NCBI GenBank assembly: GCA_016707885.1
Contig: JADJGU010000003.1
Span: 62,001 to 126,000, forward strand
DNA from: Sphingomonadales bacterium
GTDB lineage: Bacteria > Pseudomonadota > Alphaproteobacteria > Sphingomonadales > Sphingomonadaceae
DNA: 64,000 nt
Reading direction: 5' to 3'
The position numbers were made by a program, and so were the translations under genes. The notes beneath the pieces are model-generated. The model ran no database searches, was not told the DNA's origin, and worked only from the letters and a program-made list of their open reading frames with translations. Positions 34,882 through 45,857 of this stretch are shown piece after piece (the first letter of the stretch is position 1; every line of letters begins with the position of its first letter).

Positions 34882-35287
34882 GACGCAATTTCCAGACGGG
34901 CACCGCCGCATCGGCTGCACCCTGATAGACATGGTCGTAGCGCGACAAGGCCGCTTCAACATCGGCTTGATTCAGCGGCGCTTCGGGCGAGAAGCTGTCA
35001 AAGCCGCACCGCTTCATAAAAGCGATCTGGTCTACCAGCACGTCTCCCTGGGCGCGCAGTTCGCCGGTATAGCCGGCCTCGCGCAATATGCGGGCGGAAG
35101 AGTAGCCACGCCCATCACGATATTTGGGAAATGCAATTTCGATCAGCGCCAGCCGGTCGAGATGCGGGATCAGCGCGCGGGCGTCATCATCCGGCTCCAG
35201 CCGCACGGCGGTGGCATTCGACTGATCAAGAAAGGCGTCGAGCGTGACGGCGGGCTCTTCGCCCTCTGCATGCAGATGCTCAACCAT
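34874..35287 (-). CDS. DUF934 protein of the sulfate-assimilation operon
   Basis: 137 aa from ATG 35287, with AGGAGG just upstream. DUF934 (COG3749) proteins are found almost always beside sulfite reductase and cysH in alphaproteobacteria. Typical stretch: LDRLALIEIAFPKYRDGRGY, then SSARILREAGYTGELRAQGD. Its biochemical role is not established. It overlaps both the sulfite reductase stop and the cysH start. Confidence 0.88.
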   Translation of the reverse strand: MVEHLHAEGEEPAVTLDAFLDQSNATAVRLEPDDDARALIPHLDRLALIEIAFPKYRDGRGYSSARILREAGYTGELRAQGDVLVDQIAFMKRCGFDSFSPEAPLNQADVEAALSRYDHVYQGAADAAVPVWKLRHG

Positions 35288-36911
35288 AAATCGCCTCCTT
35301 GAACGGTTCCATGCCCACACGGCGATAGGTGTCGACGAAGCGTTCGCCGGGCTCGCGCAGTTCCTTATATTTTTCGGCCGCCCGCTCGACCGCGTCGACA
35401 ATGCCATCCTCGTCAAATCCGGGGCCGGTGATCTTACCGATCGACACGTCTTCAGCGCCCGAACCCCCGAGGGTGAGCTGGTAATTTTCAACGCCTTTAC
35501 GGTCTACACCAAGAATGCCGATATGGCCCGCATGGTGATGCCCGCAGGCGTTGATGCAGCCCGAAATCTTGAGCTTCAGTTCGCCCAGATCGCGCTGGCG
35601 CTCTGCGTCGGCAAAACGGGTCGCGATCTTTTGCGCGATCGGAATCGAACGGGCATTGGCAAGGCTGCAATAATCGAGGCCGGGGCAGGCGATGATATCG
35701 CTGATCAGGTCAAGATTGGCATTGGCAAGGTCTGCTGCGTTGAGCGCCTGCCACACCGCGTAGAGATCGCGCTTGGCGACATGCGGCAGCACGATGTTCT
35801 GCGCATGGGTGACGCGCAGTTCGTCAAAGCTGTATTTCTCGGCAAGGTCGGCCATCACGTCGATCTGCGCCGAGGAGGCGTCGCCGGGAATGCCGCCGAT
35901 GGGCTTCAGGCTGATATTGACGATTGCGTAGCCTGCCTGCTTGTGCGGCTTCACATTCTGGTCGAGCCAGACCGCGAAATCGGGATCGCTGCGATCCACA
36001 TCATCGCTGAGGCCGCTTTCGAACGGCGGCGGCGAGAAATAGGCGGCGATGCGTTCCAGTTCTGCAGCCGGCGGATCAATGCCCAGCGTCTTCACATGCG
36101 CGAATTCTTCTTCGACCTGACGGCGATATTCGTCGGCACCAATTTCATGGACGAGGATCTTGATACGCGCCTTATAAATATTGTCGCGGCGGCCATAGCG
36201 GTTGTAGACGCGCAGGCAGGCCTCGGAATAGCTGAGGAAATCCTCGATCGGCACATAATCCTTGATAAGCGGTGCGATCATCGGGGTACGGCCCATACCG
36301 CCGCCGACATAGAAGGCCGCGCCCAACTTGCCGTCGCGATTGACCAAATGGATGCCGATATCGTGGAGGCGCATCGCCGCACGGTCTTCATCCGCAGCAA
36401 TGACGGCAATCTTGAACTTGCGTGGAAGGTAGCTGAATTCGGGGTGGAAAGTGCTCCACTGGCGCAGCAGCTCGGCCCAGGGGCGGGGGTCGGCGACTTC
36501 GTCGGCGGCTGCGCCTGCATATTGGTCAGAGCTTATGTTGCGGATGCAATTGCCGCTGGTCTGGATCGCATGCATCTCGATCGTCGCCAGTTCAGCGAGC
36601 AGGTCGGCGCATTCCTCCAGTTTGATCCAGTTATACTGGATATTCTGGCGCGTGGTGAAATGGCCGTAATCGCGGTCATATTTGCGCGCGATGTGCGCCA
36701 GCATCCGCATCTGGCGGCTGTCGAGCGTTCCATAGGGGATGGCGACGCGCAGCATATAGGCGTGCAGCTGCAGATAGAGCCCGTTCATCAGGCGCAGCGG
36801 CTTGAACTGGTCTTCGGTGATTTCGCCGGCAAGGCGGCGCTTCACCTGGTCGCGGAACTCCTCGACGCGTGCATCGACGATCGCTTGGTCGTAATTGTCA
36901 TATTTATACAT
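35280..36911 (-). CDS. cysI: Sulfite (nitrite/sulfite) reductase hemoprotein
   Basis: 543 aa. Siroheme/4Fe-4S enzyme that reduces sulfite to sulfide. Substrate-binding Arg region YGHFTTRQNIQYNWI, IQTSGNCIRNISSDQYAG, and the cluster-ligating motifs IIACPGLDYCSLA and KISGCINACGHHHAGHIG are seen. No flavoprotein partner is encoded nearby, so the electron donor is likely ferredoxin or a separate CysJ-like protein. Follows DUF2849 directly; the DUF934 start overlaps its end by 8 bases. Confidence 0.92.
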   Translation of the reverse strand: MYKYDNYDQAIVDARVEEFRDQVKRRLAGEITEDQFKPLRLMNGLYLQLHAYMLRVAIPYGTLDSRQMRMLAHIARKYDRDYGHFTTRQNIQYNWIKLEECADLLAELATIEMHAIQTSGNCIRNISSDQYAGAAADEVADPRPWAELLRQWSTFHPEFSYLPRKFKIAVIAADEDRAAMRLHDIGIHLVNRDGKLGAAFYVGGGMGRTPMIAPLIKDYVPIEDFLSYSEACLRVYNRYGRRDNIYKARIKILVHEIGADEYRRQVEEEFAHVKTLGIDPPAAELERIAAYFSPPPFESGLSDDVDRSDPDFAVWLDQNVKPHKQAGYAIVNISLKPIGGIPGDASSAQIDVMADLAEKYSFDELRVTHAQNIVLPHVAKRDLYAVWQALNAADLANANLDLISDIIACPGLDYCSLANARSIPIAQKIATRFADAERQRDLGELKLKISGCINACGHHHAGHIGILGVDRKGVENYQLTLGGSGAEDVSIGKITGPGFDEDGIVDAVERAAEKYKELREPGERFVDTYRRVGMEPFKEAIYG

Positions 36912-36912
36912 T

Positions 36913-37209
36913 TCAAATCACCCAATCGCCGGCAGCAGGGTCGGCAGGTTTCAAGGTAAGGTCAGGGCGCACAGTGGGGCCGAGTGCGCGCACGCGATCC
37001 TTGATATGCGCAGGGCGCGGGCCTTCGGGGGTTGGGATTGCCTCGATGATGTAAGGCGCATTTACACGACGCGCGCCTTCTTCGGCATGCAGGATGGCAT
37101 CGCCGCTTTCGCCGACATCGACGGCATCCTCGACATGGATCGACCAGCCACTGCCGGTCCACCATGTCACCGCGCCAGAGGCGAGATCATTTCCAGTCAA
37201 TAACTTCAC
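36913..37209 (-). CDS. DUF2849 protein of the sulfate-assimilation operon
   Basis: 98 aa. The family's start KLLTGNDLASGAVTWWTG and the acidic VEDAVDVGESGDAILHAEEG stretch are recognisable. It is found next to sulfite reductase in alphaproteobacteria; the function is unknown. It overlaps the cobA stop by four bases and ends one base before the reductase start. Confidence 0.82.
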   Translation of the reverse strand: MKLLTGNDLASGAVTWWTGSGWSIHVEDAVDVGESGDAILHAEEGARRVNAPYIIEAIPTPEGPRPAHIKDRVRALGPTVRPDLTLKPADPAAGDWVI

Positions 37210-38000
37210 GCAAGATACTCCGCTTCACGGGCGAGGGCTGCCAGCCGGTCTTCGGCATTGGACATCAGCACGACATCGCCCACAATGATGATGGCAGGGG
37301 AGCGCACAGCTTCGCGCGCGACCATTCCGCCAAGGTCGGTCAGGATTGTGCGGAGCGCGCGGCCGTCTTTACGGCCCACACGCTCCAGCACGGCGACGGG
37401 CGTGTCGGGGGAAAGCCCGTCGGCAATCAATTTCTCGGATATGTCGTCGGCAGTCGCGACGCCCATATAGATGACGAGCGTGCGGCCCTTGCCGGCAAGC
37501 CCTGCCCAATTCTGGTCGGTCAGCCCCTTGCACTGGCCCGCAACGAAGGTGACCGCGCTTGAGGCATCACGGTGGGTGAGGGGAAGCAATGCTTCGGCTC
37601 CGCCAGCGACGGCGGCTGATATGCCGGGGATGACTTCAACCGGAACATTTGCCGCGCGGCAGGCATCGACTTCTTCGCCGCCGCGCCCGAAGATAAAGGG
37701 ATCGCCACCTTTTAGGCGCACAACCGCATGTCCGGCCAATGCTTCACGCACGAGGATGGCGTTGATGCCTTCCTGCGGAACCGAATGGCGACTGCGCTGT
37801 TTCGCGACCGAAATGAAGCGGGCCTTGGGATTCGCAATTGCAAGGATGGCATCATCAACCAGCCCGTCATGCACTACAACATCGGCGGCGGCGATCAGCC
37901 GAGCGGCTTTTACCGTCAGCAAATCGGGATCGCCCGGGCCTGCTCCGACCAGATAGACTATGCCTTTTCCATGCCGCCAAAATGCGCCTTGGGCAGGCAA
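37206..38000 (-). CDS. cobA: Uroporphyrinogen-III C-methyltransferase
   Basis: 264 aa from a TTG at 38000 (no other in-frame start before the conserved domain was obvious; the exact start is uncertain). It makes precorrin-2 for siroheme, the cofactor of the sulfite reductase downstream. The glycine-rich VYLVGAGPGDPDLLTVKAAR, HDGLVDDAIL, LKGGDPFIFGRGGEEV and the PGISAAVAG motif are typical. No fused CysG dehydrogenase/chelatase domain. First gene of the five-gene operon. Confidence 0.92.
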   Translation of the reverse strand: MPAQGAFWRHGKGIVYLVGAGPGDPDLLTVKAARLIAAADVVVHDGLVDDAILAIANPKARFISVAKQRSRHSVPQEGINAILVREALAGHAVVRLKGGDPFIFGRGGEEVDACRAANVPVEVIPGISAAVAGGAEALLPLTHRDASSAVTFVAGQCKGLTDQNWAGLAGKGRTLVIYMGVATADDISEKLIADGLSPDTPVAVLERVGRKDGRALRTILTDLGGMVAREAVRSPAIIIVGDVVLMSNAEDRLAALAREAEYLA

Positions 38001-38028
38001 AGGCCAAATCAGGATATATTGGCGGGGG

Positions 38029-38053
38029 GATAGGGCGGCTTTAGCGCCCTATC
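38029..38053 (-). terminator. Hairpin after clpA
   Basis: GATAGGGCG (38029-38037) pairs with CGCCCTATC (38045-38053), loop of seven. It follows the clpA stop on the minus strand and precedes cobA; there is no T-run, so it may be a weak terminator. Confidence 0.5.
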
Positions 38054-38075
38054 GTCCTGTTCCGCATTGAAGGCT

Positions 38076-40406
<2,331 letters not shown>

Positions 40407-40561
40407 TCAGATACACTCCGTGGCAGAGCCCCGACCGCCGGTTGCCCCGCTTCATCAATGTCGCCCTTTTAACGGCGCATTTCAACCGCGCTTGCGGTGC
40501 TTTTCGAATTTTCCCGAAAATGGTTGCCGAAATGTTGCGGATAAACGCTTAACGGGCTAGG

Positions 40562-40762
40562 TCAGCCCTTGCGAAACAGCGCATCGGCCGCGTTGCGATG
40601 GCTGGAGGCTGCATTTATTTTAGACTCGCATCGGGCGATTTCGCTTTTCAGTTGCTCGATACGTTCCTTGAGTTCGTCGATCGACAAGGGGTCAAGGTCT
40701 TCGCGCAGCAATTGCTTGAGTGGCTCGGTGCCACGGAGCGGTAAATTCTCATCCATATCCAT
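40562..40762 (-). CDS. DUF1192 small coiled-coil protein
   Basis: 66 aa from ATG 40762; the frame is open further upstream, but similarity begins at MDMDENLPLRGTEPLKQLLR. A heptad-type helix (LSIDELKERIEQLKSEIARC) follows, then a short tail. DUF1192 is a common alphaproteobacterial family of unknown role. It is divergent from the oxidoreductase gene. Confidence 0.75.
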   Translation of the reverse strand: MDMDENLPLRGTEPLKQLLREDLDPLSIDELKERIEQLKSEIARCESKINAASSHRNAADALFRKG

Positions 40763-40839
40763 GGCGCAACTGTTGACTGGACCTTCGCCGCTGTCAATAT
40801 GCCGCCGTTTTCCAGCGACGCTGGCAAGGGGGAAAAGCC

Positions 40840-41835
40840 GTGGCACTGCCCGAACATATGACTGCAATAGAGATCTCGACACCCGGCGGGCCCGAAGTGT
40901 TACTGCCTTGTAAGAGGCCGGTTCCCGTTCCGGGCGAAGGCGAGGTGCTGGTCAAGGTTGCAGCCGCTGGCGTGAATCGGCCCGATGTGGTGCAGCGCAT
41001 GGGGCTTTATCCGGCACCGCCGGGAGCAAGCGATCTTCCGGGACTTGAGGTTTCCGGAACTGTCGTGGCGATAGGACCCGGGGTTGAAACCGAACATATG
41101 GGGCAGAAAGTCTGCGCTCTTGTCGCTGGCGGTGGCTATGCCGAATATTGCATTGCCCGCGCCGATGTCTGCTGGCCGGTACCGCCCAGTCTGTCGATGG
41201 AGGAAGCCGCTGCGATCCCCGAGACACTGATGACAGTGTGGCACAATGTGTTTGAACGCGGCTATGCGTCGGAAGGCGAAACGATGCTGGCGCATGGCGG
41301 CACGAGCGGCATTGGAACTATGGCGATCAAATTGGGCAAGCTGTTCGGGCTGGAGGTTATTGTAACTTGCGGCTCGGCGGAAAAATGCGCTGCTGCTTTG
41401 GCCATCGGCGCTGACCACGCCATCGACTATAAGTCGAGCGATTTCGTTGAGGAGGTTGCACGGGTCACCGGCGGCAAGGGTGTGCATCTGGTGCTTGATA
41501 TGGTGGCGGGTAGCTATGTTCCGCGTAACCTCAAATGTCTGCGCGAGGATGGGCGGCATGTGACGATTGCCGTGCAGGGCGGGCTGGTCGCCGAAATCAA
41601 CATGGCGCAGGTGATGAGCCGCCGGCTCACCTTGACCGGATCGACGCTGCGTCCGCGTTCCAATGAATTCAAAGGGCTGCTGGCACAGGAGATTTACGAA
41701 AATGTGTGGCCGGATGTCGTTGAAGAACGGCTGCGCCCTGAAATGGCGCAATCATTCCCGCTGGTGGAAGCCGCCGCCGCCCATCGCCTGATGGAAAGCG
41801 GGGATTTTGTCGGCAAGATAATCTTGCTCGCTTAA
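40840..41835 (+). CDS. NAD(P)H-quinone oxidoreductase, zinc-independent MDR family
   Basis: 331 aa from GTG 40840, preceded by AAGGGGGA; ATG 40858 is an alternative. Medium-chain dehydrogenase/reductase of the PIG3/QOR type: the GroES-like part (VLVKVAAAGVNRPDVVQRMG) lacks zinc ligands, and the nucleotide site reads MLAHGGTSGIGTMAIKLGKL. Likely one-electron quinone reduction with NADPH. No clear partner genes. Confidence 0.88.
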   Translation: MALPEHMTAIEISTPGGPEVLLPCKRPVPVPGEGEVLVKVAAAGVNRPDVVQRMGLYPAPPGASDLPGLEVSGTVVAIGPGVETEHMGQKVCALVAGGGYAEYCIARADVCWPVPPSLSMEEAAAIPETLMTVWHNVFERGYASEGETMLAHGGTSGIGTMAIKLGKLFGLEVIVTCGSAEKCAAALAIGADHAIDYKSSDFVEEVARVTGGKGVHLVLDMVAGSYVPRNLKCLREDGRHVTIAVQGGLVAEINMAQVMSRRLTLTGSTLRPRSNEFKGLLAQEIYENVWPDVVEERLRPEMAQSFPLVEAAAAHRLMESGDFVGKIILLA

Positions 41836-41840
41836 CCCAA

Positions 41841-41876
41841 CAAAAAACCCCGGAGTTTCCTCCGGGGTTTTTTGTT
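41841..41876. terminator. Strong bidirectional terminator
   Basis: CAAAAAACCCCGGAG (41841-41855) pairs with CTCCGGGGTTTTTTG (41860-41874), loop TTTC. It serves both the oxidoreductase and the converging TonB-dependent receptor gene. Confidence 0.95.
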
Positions 41877-41894
41877 TCTTCGCGAGATTTCAGG

Positions 41895-44837
41895 TCAGAA
41901 CCGGAAACCTACCGCTACGCCATAGGTGCGCGGATCCAGCGTATAGATGTTGGTAAACAGGCCCGACGACGGGTCGGTGATATATTTACCTGTGATCGCC
42001 TGCGAATTGAACAGGTTCGATACAAAAGCCCGTGCATAGAACTTGTCTTCTGGTCCTGAGACGGTCAGTTGGGTGTTTACAATTTCATATGACTTGATCC
42101 GGTCACGGATTGTATTGAAATTGCTGCCCCATGAATTGCCTGTGAAATACAGGTCGGCACGCGGGGTAATCGTCCAACCACTGTTGGTTCGGATATCATA
42201 TTGAGCACCAACAGAGAATTTGAACTGGGGCGAGTTTGCGAGTTCATTTCCTTTGAGGTTGCGTTCCACGCCGCCAGGTAAAAAGAACCCGCCGCCAGCG
42301 CCCGCATCGTACAGGTAAGTGCCAGCAGGCGTGTTAGCCCGCAAGAACGACCCCAATGCACCGCACAGCGAGAATGCACCGAATGAGTTGGTACCCGGCA
42401 CCGAAGTTGCAGGCCTAATAGACCCGCCGCCCAAGGCCGCGTTGAAGCCATTTACAAGCGCCAGCGTGTTGGCGATTGGAACACTTCCTGGCACGGTCGG
42501 AACCACAACGCAGTTTGCAGCACTTTGGAGGTCCTTAATGATCACCACATCGCTGCGTCCATTGGACGGGTTCCGAGTGTCTACCGTACTGAAACTGCCT
42601 ATTTCGGTTTTCAGATATGAGAGACTGGCGTTGACCGCGAAATCCCGTACCGGCCTGATTATGGTCTCAAGCTCCAGACCATAAATGGTGGCATTTGTAT
42701 TTTCATTGAATGATGTACGGTTGATGATGCGGCTGACTTGGAAACCATTATATTTGTAATAGAAACCGGTCGCATTCAACTGCAACTGACCGCCAATGAA
42801 GCTGTTCTTTGTTCCGACTTCGAACGCATCAATGAGTTCGCCTTCGAATGTGAGCGGAATCGGTGGGAACAGGTTGGGGTCATAGGGCGGGTTGAAGCCG
42901 CCCGGTTTATAACCCCGGGTGTAACTTGCATATACCAGCGTATCATCGGTAAAGGCCACATCTGGCTTCCAGTCGACAACGACGCGTCCGGTTACTTCGT
43001 CAAAAGTACCGCTCTGGATGGCAAATTCCTGTTGTCCTGGCTTTGAGCTGTCTGCGTCGAAGTTTGCCAGAATTGGATTAACATCGGTGGTGCCATAAGG
43101 CACAAGTACGTTCAGGAACGGCTGCCGAGCCCGAATATATTTTTTGTCGTTCGAGTATCTTAGACCACCTGTAATTTTCAAATTGTCAGCCAAGTCGAAA
43201 TAGACTTCGCCAAACAATCCATATGTTTTCAAAGCAGCCTTGTCCGTGTTGCTGTAGAAAAACGGTGGGGCAAGTCCGTAATCCAGTGTCGGCAATCCGG
43301 CACCGAAAGCGGTCGCAACACCCAAAAATGCGGACATATAGTCAAAACCGGACGCTAAAACGGCATAGTCCACGTCACGCCCGGTGCTTCTCAGATACAG
43401 TCCGCCCACAAGGAAGTTGAAGGGGCCATCGAAATCCGAAGCTATGCGTCCTTCAATCGACCATTGCTTGTTTTTGCCACCGGAATAATCAAACTCGGTC
43501 GAGTTATCGGCGCAAGTTTGAACCCTGCCGCCAAGCGAGCCAGCATTCAAAGGATCAAATGCCGAAACGCAAAGCTGGTTGCCCCGGAATGCCCCAGACC
43601 GCAAGATTGCTTGTGCTATCGGGTTTCCTCCGGCGCCTGCCGCCCTTAAAGCAATCAAGCCCGGATTGTTCACAAGGCTGCGTGTCGTGGTCAAGTTATA
43701 GTCGAGGCTTGAAGAATATTCGTTCTCTGAATAACCGCCTGTCAACGTCGCGGTCAGTTTTCCAATTTTCTGTTCCAGCTCGGCGCTGATAGTCAACTGG
43801 TTCGATTTCCAGAACGGTTCAAAATCGACCGCAACCTGACGAACATTAGAGGGAACGATGGAGGTATCGTAACTGTGTCCATCATCGCCATAGACGCTGC
43901 CCAAAGCAAATGCGGACAGTGGTCCGAACCCGATTGACAGGAATTCACGGCTGGCGAGAACGCCGATCGCTGTGGCGTCGCCATTGATCGCTTGAAACGC
44001 TTCCTGGTCCGGGCGGCACCCTAGGATGCCCGAAGTATCAGTAGCACAAAGTTGCTTTTGGCCCCTCGACCGATTGCTGTCTTCGTTAAAATATTGCGCC
44101 GTGACGGTAAACTTTGTCGAGTCGCTCGGTTCGAGTTTGAAAGAACCACGGACAGAATAATAATCCCGTCCGTCAATTCTGTTTCCGGTATTGAGATTCT
44201 TCGTATAGCCATCGCGTTTCAGGTACATGCCCGCGATCCGGACACCGGCAATGTCCCCGATCGGTACGTTGACCATGCCTTTGGCTTGGATCGTGTTGTA
44301 CTTGCCGTAAGATGCTTCACCAGCAGCAGCAAAGCCGTTCAAATCGGGCTTGGCTGTGATAATGTTGAAAACGCCTGCGGTCGCGTTGCGTCCAAACAGG
44401 GTTCCTTGCGGGCCGCGCAAAACTTCAAGGCGCTCCAGATCATAGAATTCGGAATCGAATATGCGGCTGCCGATCAGCGGCATATCATTAAAGTGAATGG
44501 CGACGCCTGCGTCTCCAGACGCTGCAACCAATGGCGAGCCAATGCCACGAATGGTAATATTGGTACCGGAAAAGTTGCCGTAAGTGATTGACGTACTGGG
44601 CAGCGCAAGTTGCAACTCTTGCGGGTTGTCAATCTGCTGCCTCTCCAACGCTTCGGTAGTAAAAGCCGAAACCGCGATCGGCACGTCTTGAAGACTTTGC
44701 GCCTGACGCTGGGCGGTAACAACGATTTCCTCGTTATAACCTTTGCTTTCGTCGGCTTGCGGCGCGGTTTGTGCATAGACCGGCATTGCCATCGAAATGG
44801 CAAGCGCAGTCGCACTGACTAGATGTAGCTTACGCAT
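41895..44837 (-). CDS. TonB-dependent outer-membrane receptor
   Basis: 980 aa. Signal peptide ends MPVYA. A TonB-box-like EEIVVTAQR is followed by the plug (VPIAVSAFTTEALERQQI, VLRGPQGTLFGRNATAGVFN) and a long beta-barrel ending in an aromatic residue (VGFRF). Proteobacterial receptors of this large sphingomonad type import siderophores, vitamin B12 or carbohydrates/aromatics; no substrate genes are adjacent. GGAGGGAGAGG lies before the ATG. Terminator at the 3' end shared with the oxidoreductase. Confidence 0.93.
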   Translation of the reverse strand: MRKLHLVSATALAISMAMPVYAQTAPQADESKGYNEEIVVTAQRQAQSLQDVPIAVSAFTTEALERQQIDNPQELQLALPSTSITYGNFSGTNITIRGIGSPLVAASGDAGVAIHFNDMPLIGSRIFDSEFYDLERLEVLRGPQGTLFGRNATAGVFNIITAKPDLNGFAAAGEASYGKYNTIQAKGMVNVPIGDIAGVRIAGMYLKRDGYTKNLNTGNRIDGRDYYSVRGSFKLEPSDSTKFTVTAQYFNEDSNRSRGQKQLCATDTSGILGCRPDQEAFQAINGDATAIGVLASREFLSIGFGPLSAFALGSVYGDDGHSYDTSIVPSNVRQVAVDFEPFWKSNQLTISAELEQKIGKLTATLTGGYSENEYSSSLDYNLTTTRSLVNNPGLIALRAAGAGGNPIAQAILRSGAFRGNQLCVSAFDPLNAGSLGGRVQTCADNSTEFDYSGGKNKQWSIEGRIASDFDGPFNFLVGGLYLRSTGRDVDYAVLASGFDYMSAFLGVATAFGAGLPTLDYGLAPPFFYSNTDKAALKTYGLFGEVYFDLADNLKITGGLRYSNDKKYIRARQPFLNVLVPYGTTDVNPILANFDADSSKPGQQEFAIQSGTFDEVTGRVVVDWKPDVAFTDDTLVYASYTRGYKPGGFNPPYDPNLFPPIPLTFEGELIDAFEVGTKNSFIGGQLQLNATGFYYKYNGFQVSRIINRTSFNENTNATIYGLELETIIRPVRDFAVNASLSYLKTEIGSFSTVDTRNPSNGRSDVVIIKDLQSAANCVVVPTVPGSVPIANTLALVNGFNAALGGGSIRPATSVPGTNSFGAFSLCGALGSFLRANTPAGTYLYDAGAGGGFFLPGGVERNLKGNELANSPQFKFSVGAQYDIRTNSGWTITPRADLYFTGNSWGSNFNTIRDRIKSYEIVNTQLTVSGPEDKFYARAFVSNLFNSQAITGKYITDPSSGLFTNIYTLDPRTYGVAVGFRF

Positions 44838-44929
44838 GGTCCTCTCCCTCCATTAATTGCTACGAGATAACGATGTAGTGAAATCAAATTACGTCTTCGA
44901 AGGTCTCCTCAAACCTTTGGCAATGCACA

Positions 44930-44980
44930 GTGTTAAGTGCGCAATTAAAGCAGTCAAGCCTTTCCTGCATAGGAATGCAG
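44930..44980 (-). promoter_or_regulatory. Candidate promoter and upstream palindrome of the TonB receptor gene
   Basis: On the minus strand TTGACT (44957-44952) and TAACAC (44935-44930) are spaced 16 bases. Just upstream lies the inverted repeat CTGCAT-AGGA-ATGCAG (44965-44980), possibly a regulator site. The 249-base gap 44838-45086 also must hold the trcR promoter, which was not found. Confidence 0.4.
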
Positions 44981-45086
44981 AGTTTTCCGACGAATGATGC
45001 TTGCCGTAAGGGCGGCTTTGGCCTAAGCGGGCGCCATATTCAGGCCGCTCCGGTAAGGGGCGGCCCTATTTATTGGAGAATCAGAC

Positions 45087-45794
45087 ATGGCCCAGAATGG
45101 ACTTGTTCCCCTGATGCCGCACGCGACCGCAGCATGGCTGGTCGACAACACAGCGCTCAGCTTTCACCAGATTGCCGAATTCTGCGGACTGCATATTTTG
45201 GAAGTGCAGGCGATGGCTGATGACATGACGGGTACCAAATATACCGGCCGTGATCCGGTCCGTGCTGGTGAGCTGACCATGGACGAAATTGAAAAGGGTC
45301 AGGCCGATTCCGATTATGCGCTGCAAATCAGCAAGGGCCCGGAGCAGGTGCGTCGCACCAAGGGTCCGCGCTATACGCCGGTGTCGAAGCGTCAGGACAA
45401 GCCTGACGGCATCGCATGGTTGCTGCGCAATCATCCCGAAATCTCGGACGGCGCCATCTGCAAGCTGATTGGTACAACGCGCAACACGATTCAGGCCATT
45501 CGTGAACGCAGCCACTGGAACATCAGCGAAATCCAGCCCAAGGATCCGGTAACGCTCGGCCTTTGCTCGCAACGCGAACTCGATGCCATCGTCGCGCGCG
45601 CTGCCAAGAAGGCTGGTCTTTCCGACAAAGCGGCCGAAGACAGCCGCTTTGCTGGTGACAAGGAAGCCCTGCTGGAGCAGTTGCGCAACGAACGTGACGA
45701 AGCCAAGCGCGTCGCCGAGGAAGCCATTAATGGTGAGGAAGAGGCTCCTGCCGAACTGACGGCGGAAACGCTTTTCAAAAAGACGAGCGAGTAA
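45087..45794 (+). CDS. trcR: Cell-cycle transcriptional regulator TrcR (DUF1013)
   Basis: 235 aa. DUF1013/TrcR proteins bind RNA polymerase in Rhodobacter-type alphaproteobacteria and have an N-terminal helix-turn-helix-like region. The near-invariant start GLVPLMPHATAAWLVDNTAL and the FCGLHILEVQAMADD, KRQDKPDGIAWLLRNHPEIS and TRNTIQAIRERSHWN blocks are present. The tail is charged and variable. TTGGAGAA precedes the ATG. Confidence 0.9.
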   Translation: MAQNGLVPLMPHATAAWLVDNTALSFHQIAEFCGLHILEVQAMADDMTGTKYTGRDPVRAGELTMDEIEKGQADSDYALQISKGPEQVRRTKGPRYTPVSKRQDKPDGIAWLLRNHPEISDGAICKLIGTTRNTIQAIRERSHWNISEIQPKDPVTLGLCSQRELDAIVARAAKKAGLSDKAAEDSRFAGDKEALLEQLRNERDEAKRVAEEAINGEEEAPAELTAETLFKKTSE

Positions 45795-45857
45795 TCTCCG
45801 CGACCTTCCCTAACGTCACCATTGCGCTGTGGTGACGTATGGGGCAGGCAGTCGGTC

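Noticed and set aside
35244..36959. 571-codon plus-strand open frame opposite the sulfite reductase
   Set aside because: Antisense shadow of a gene with clear cluster-binding motifs.
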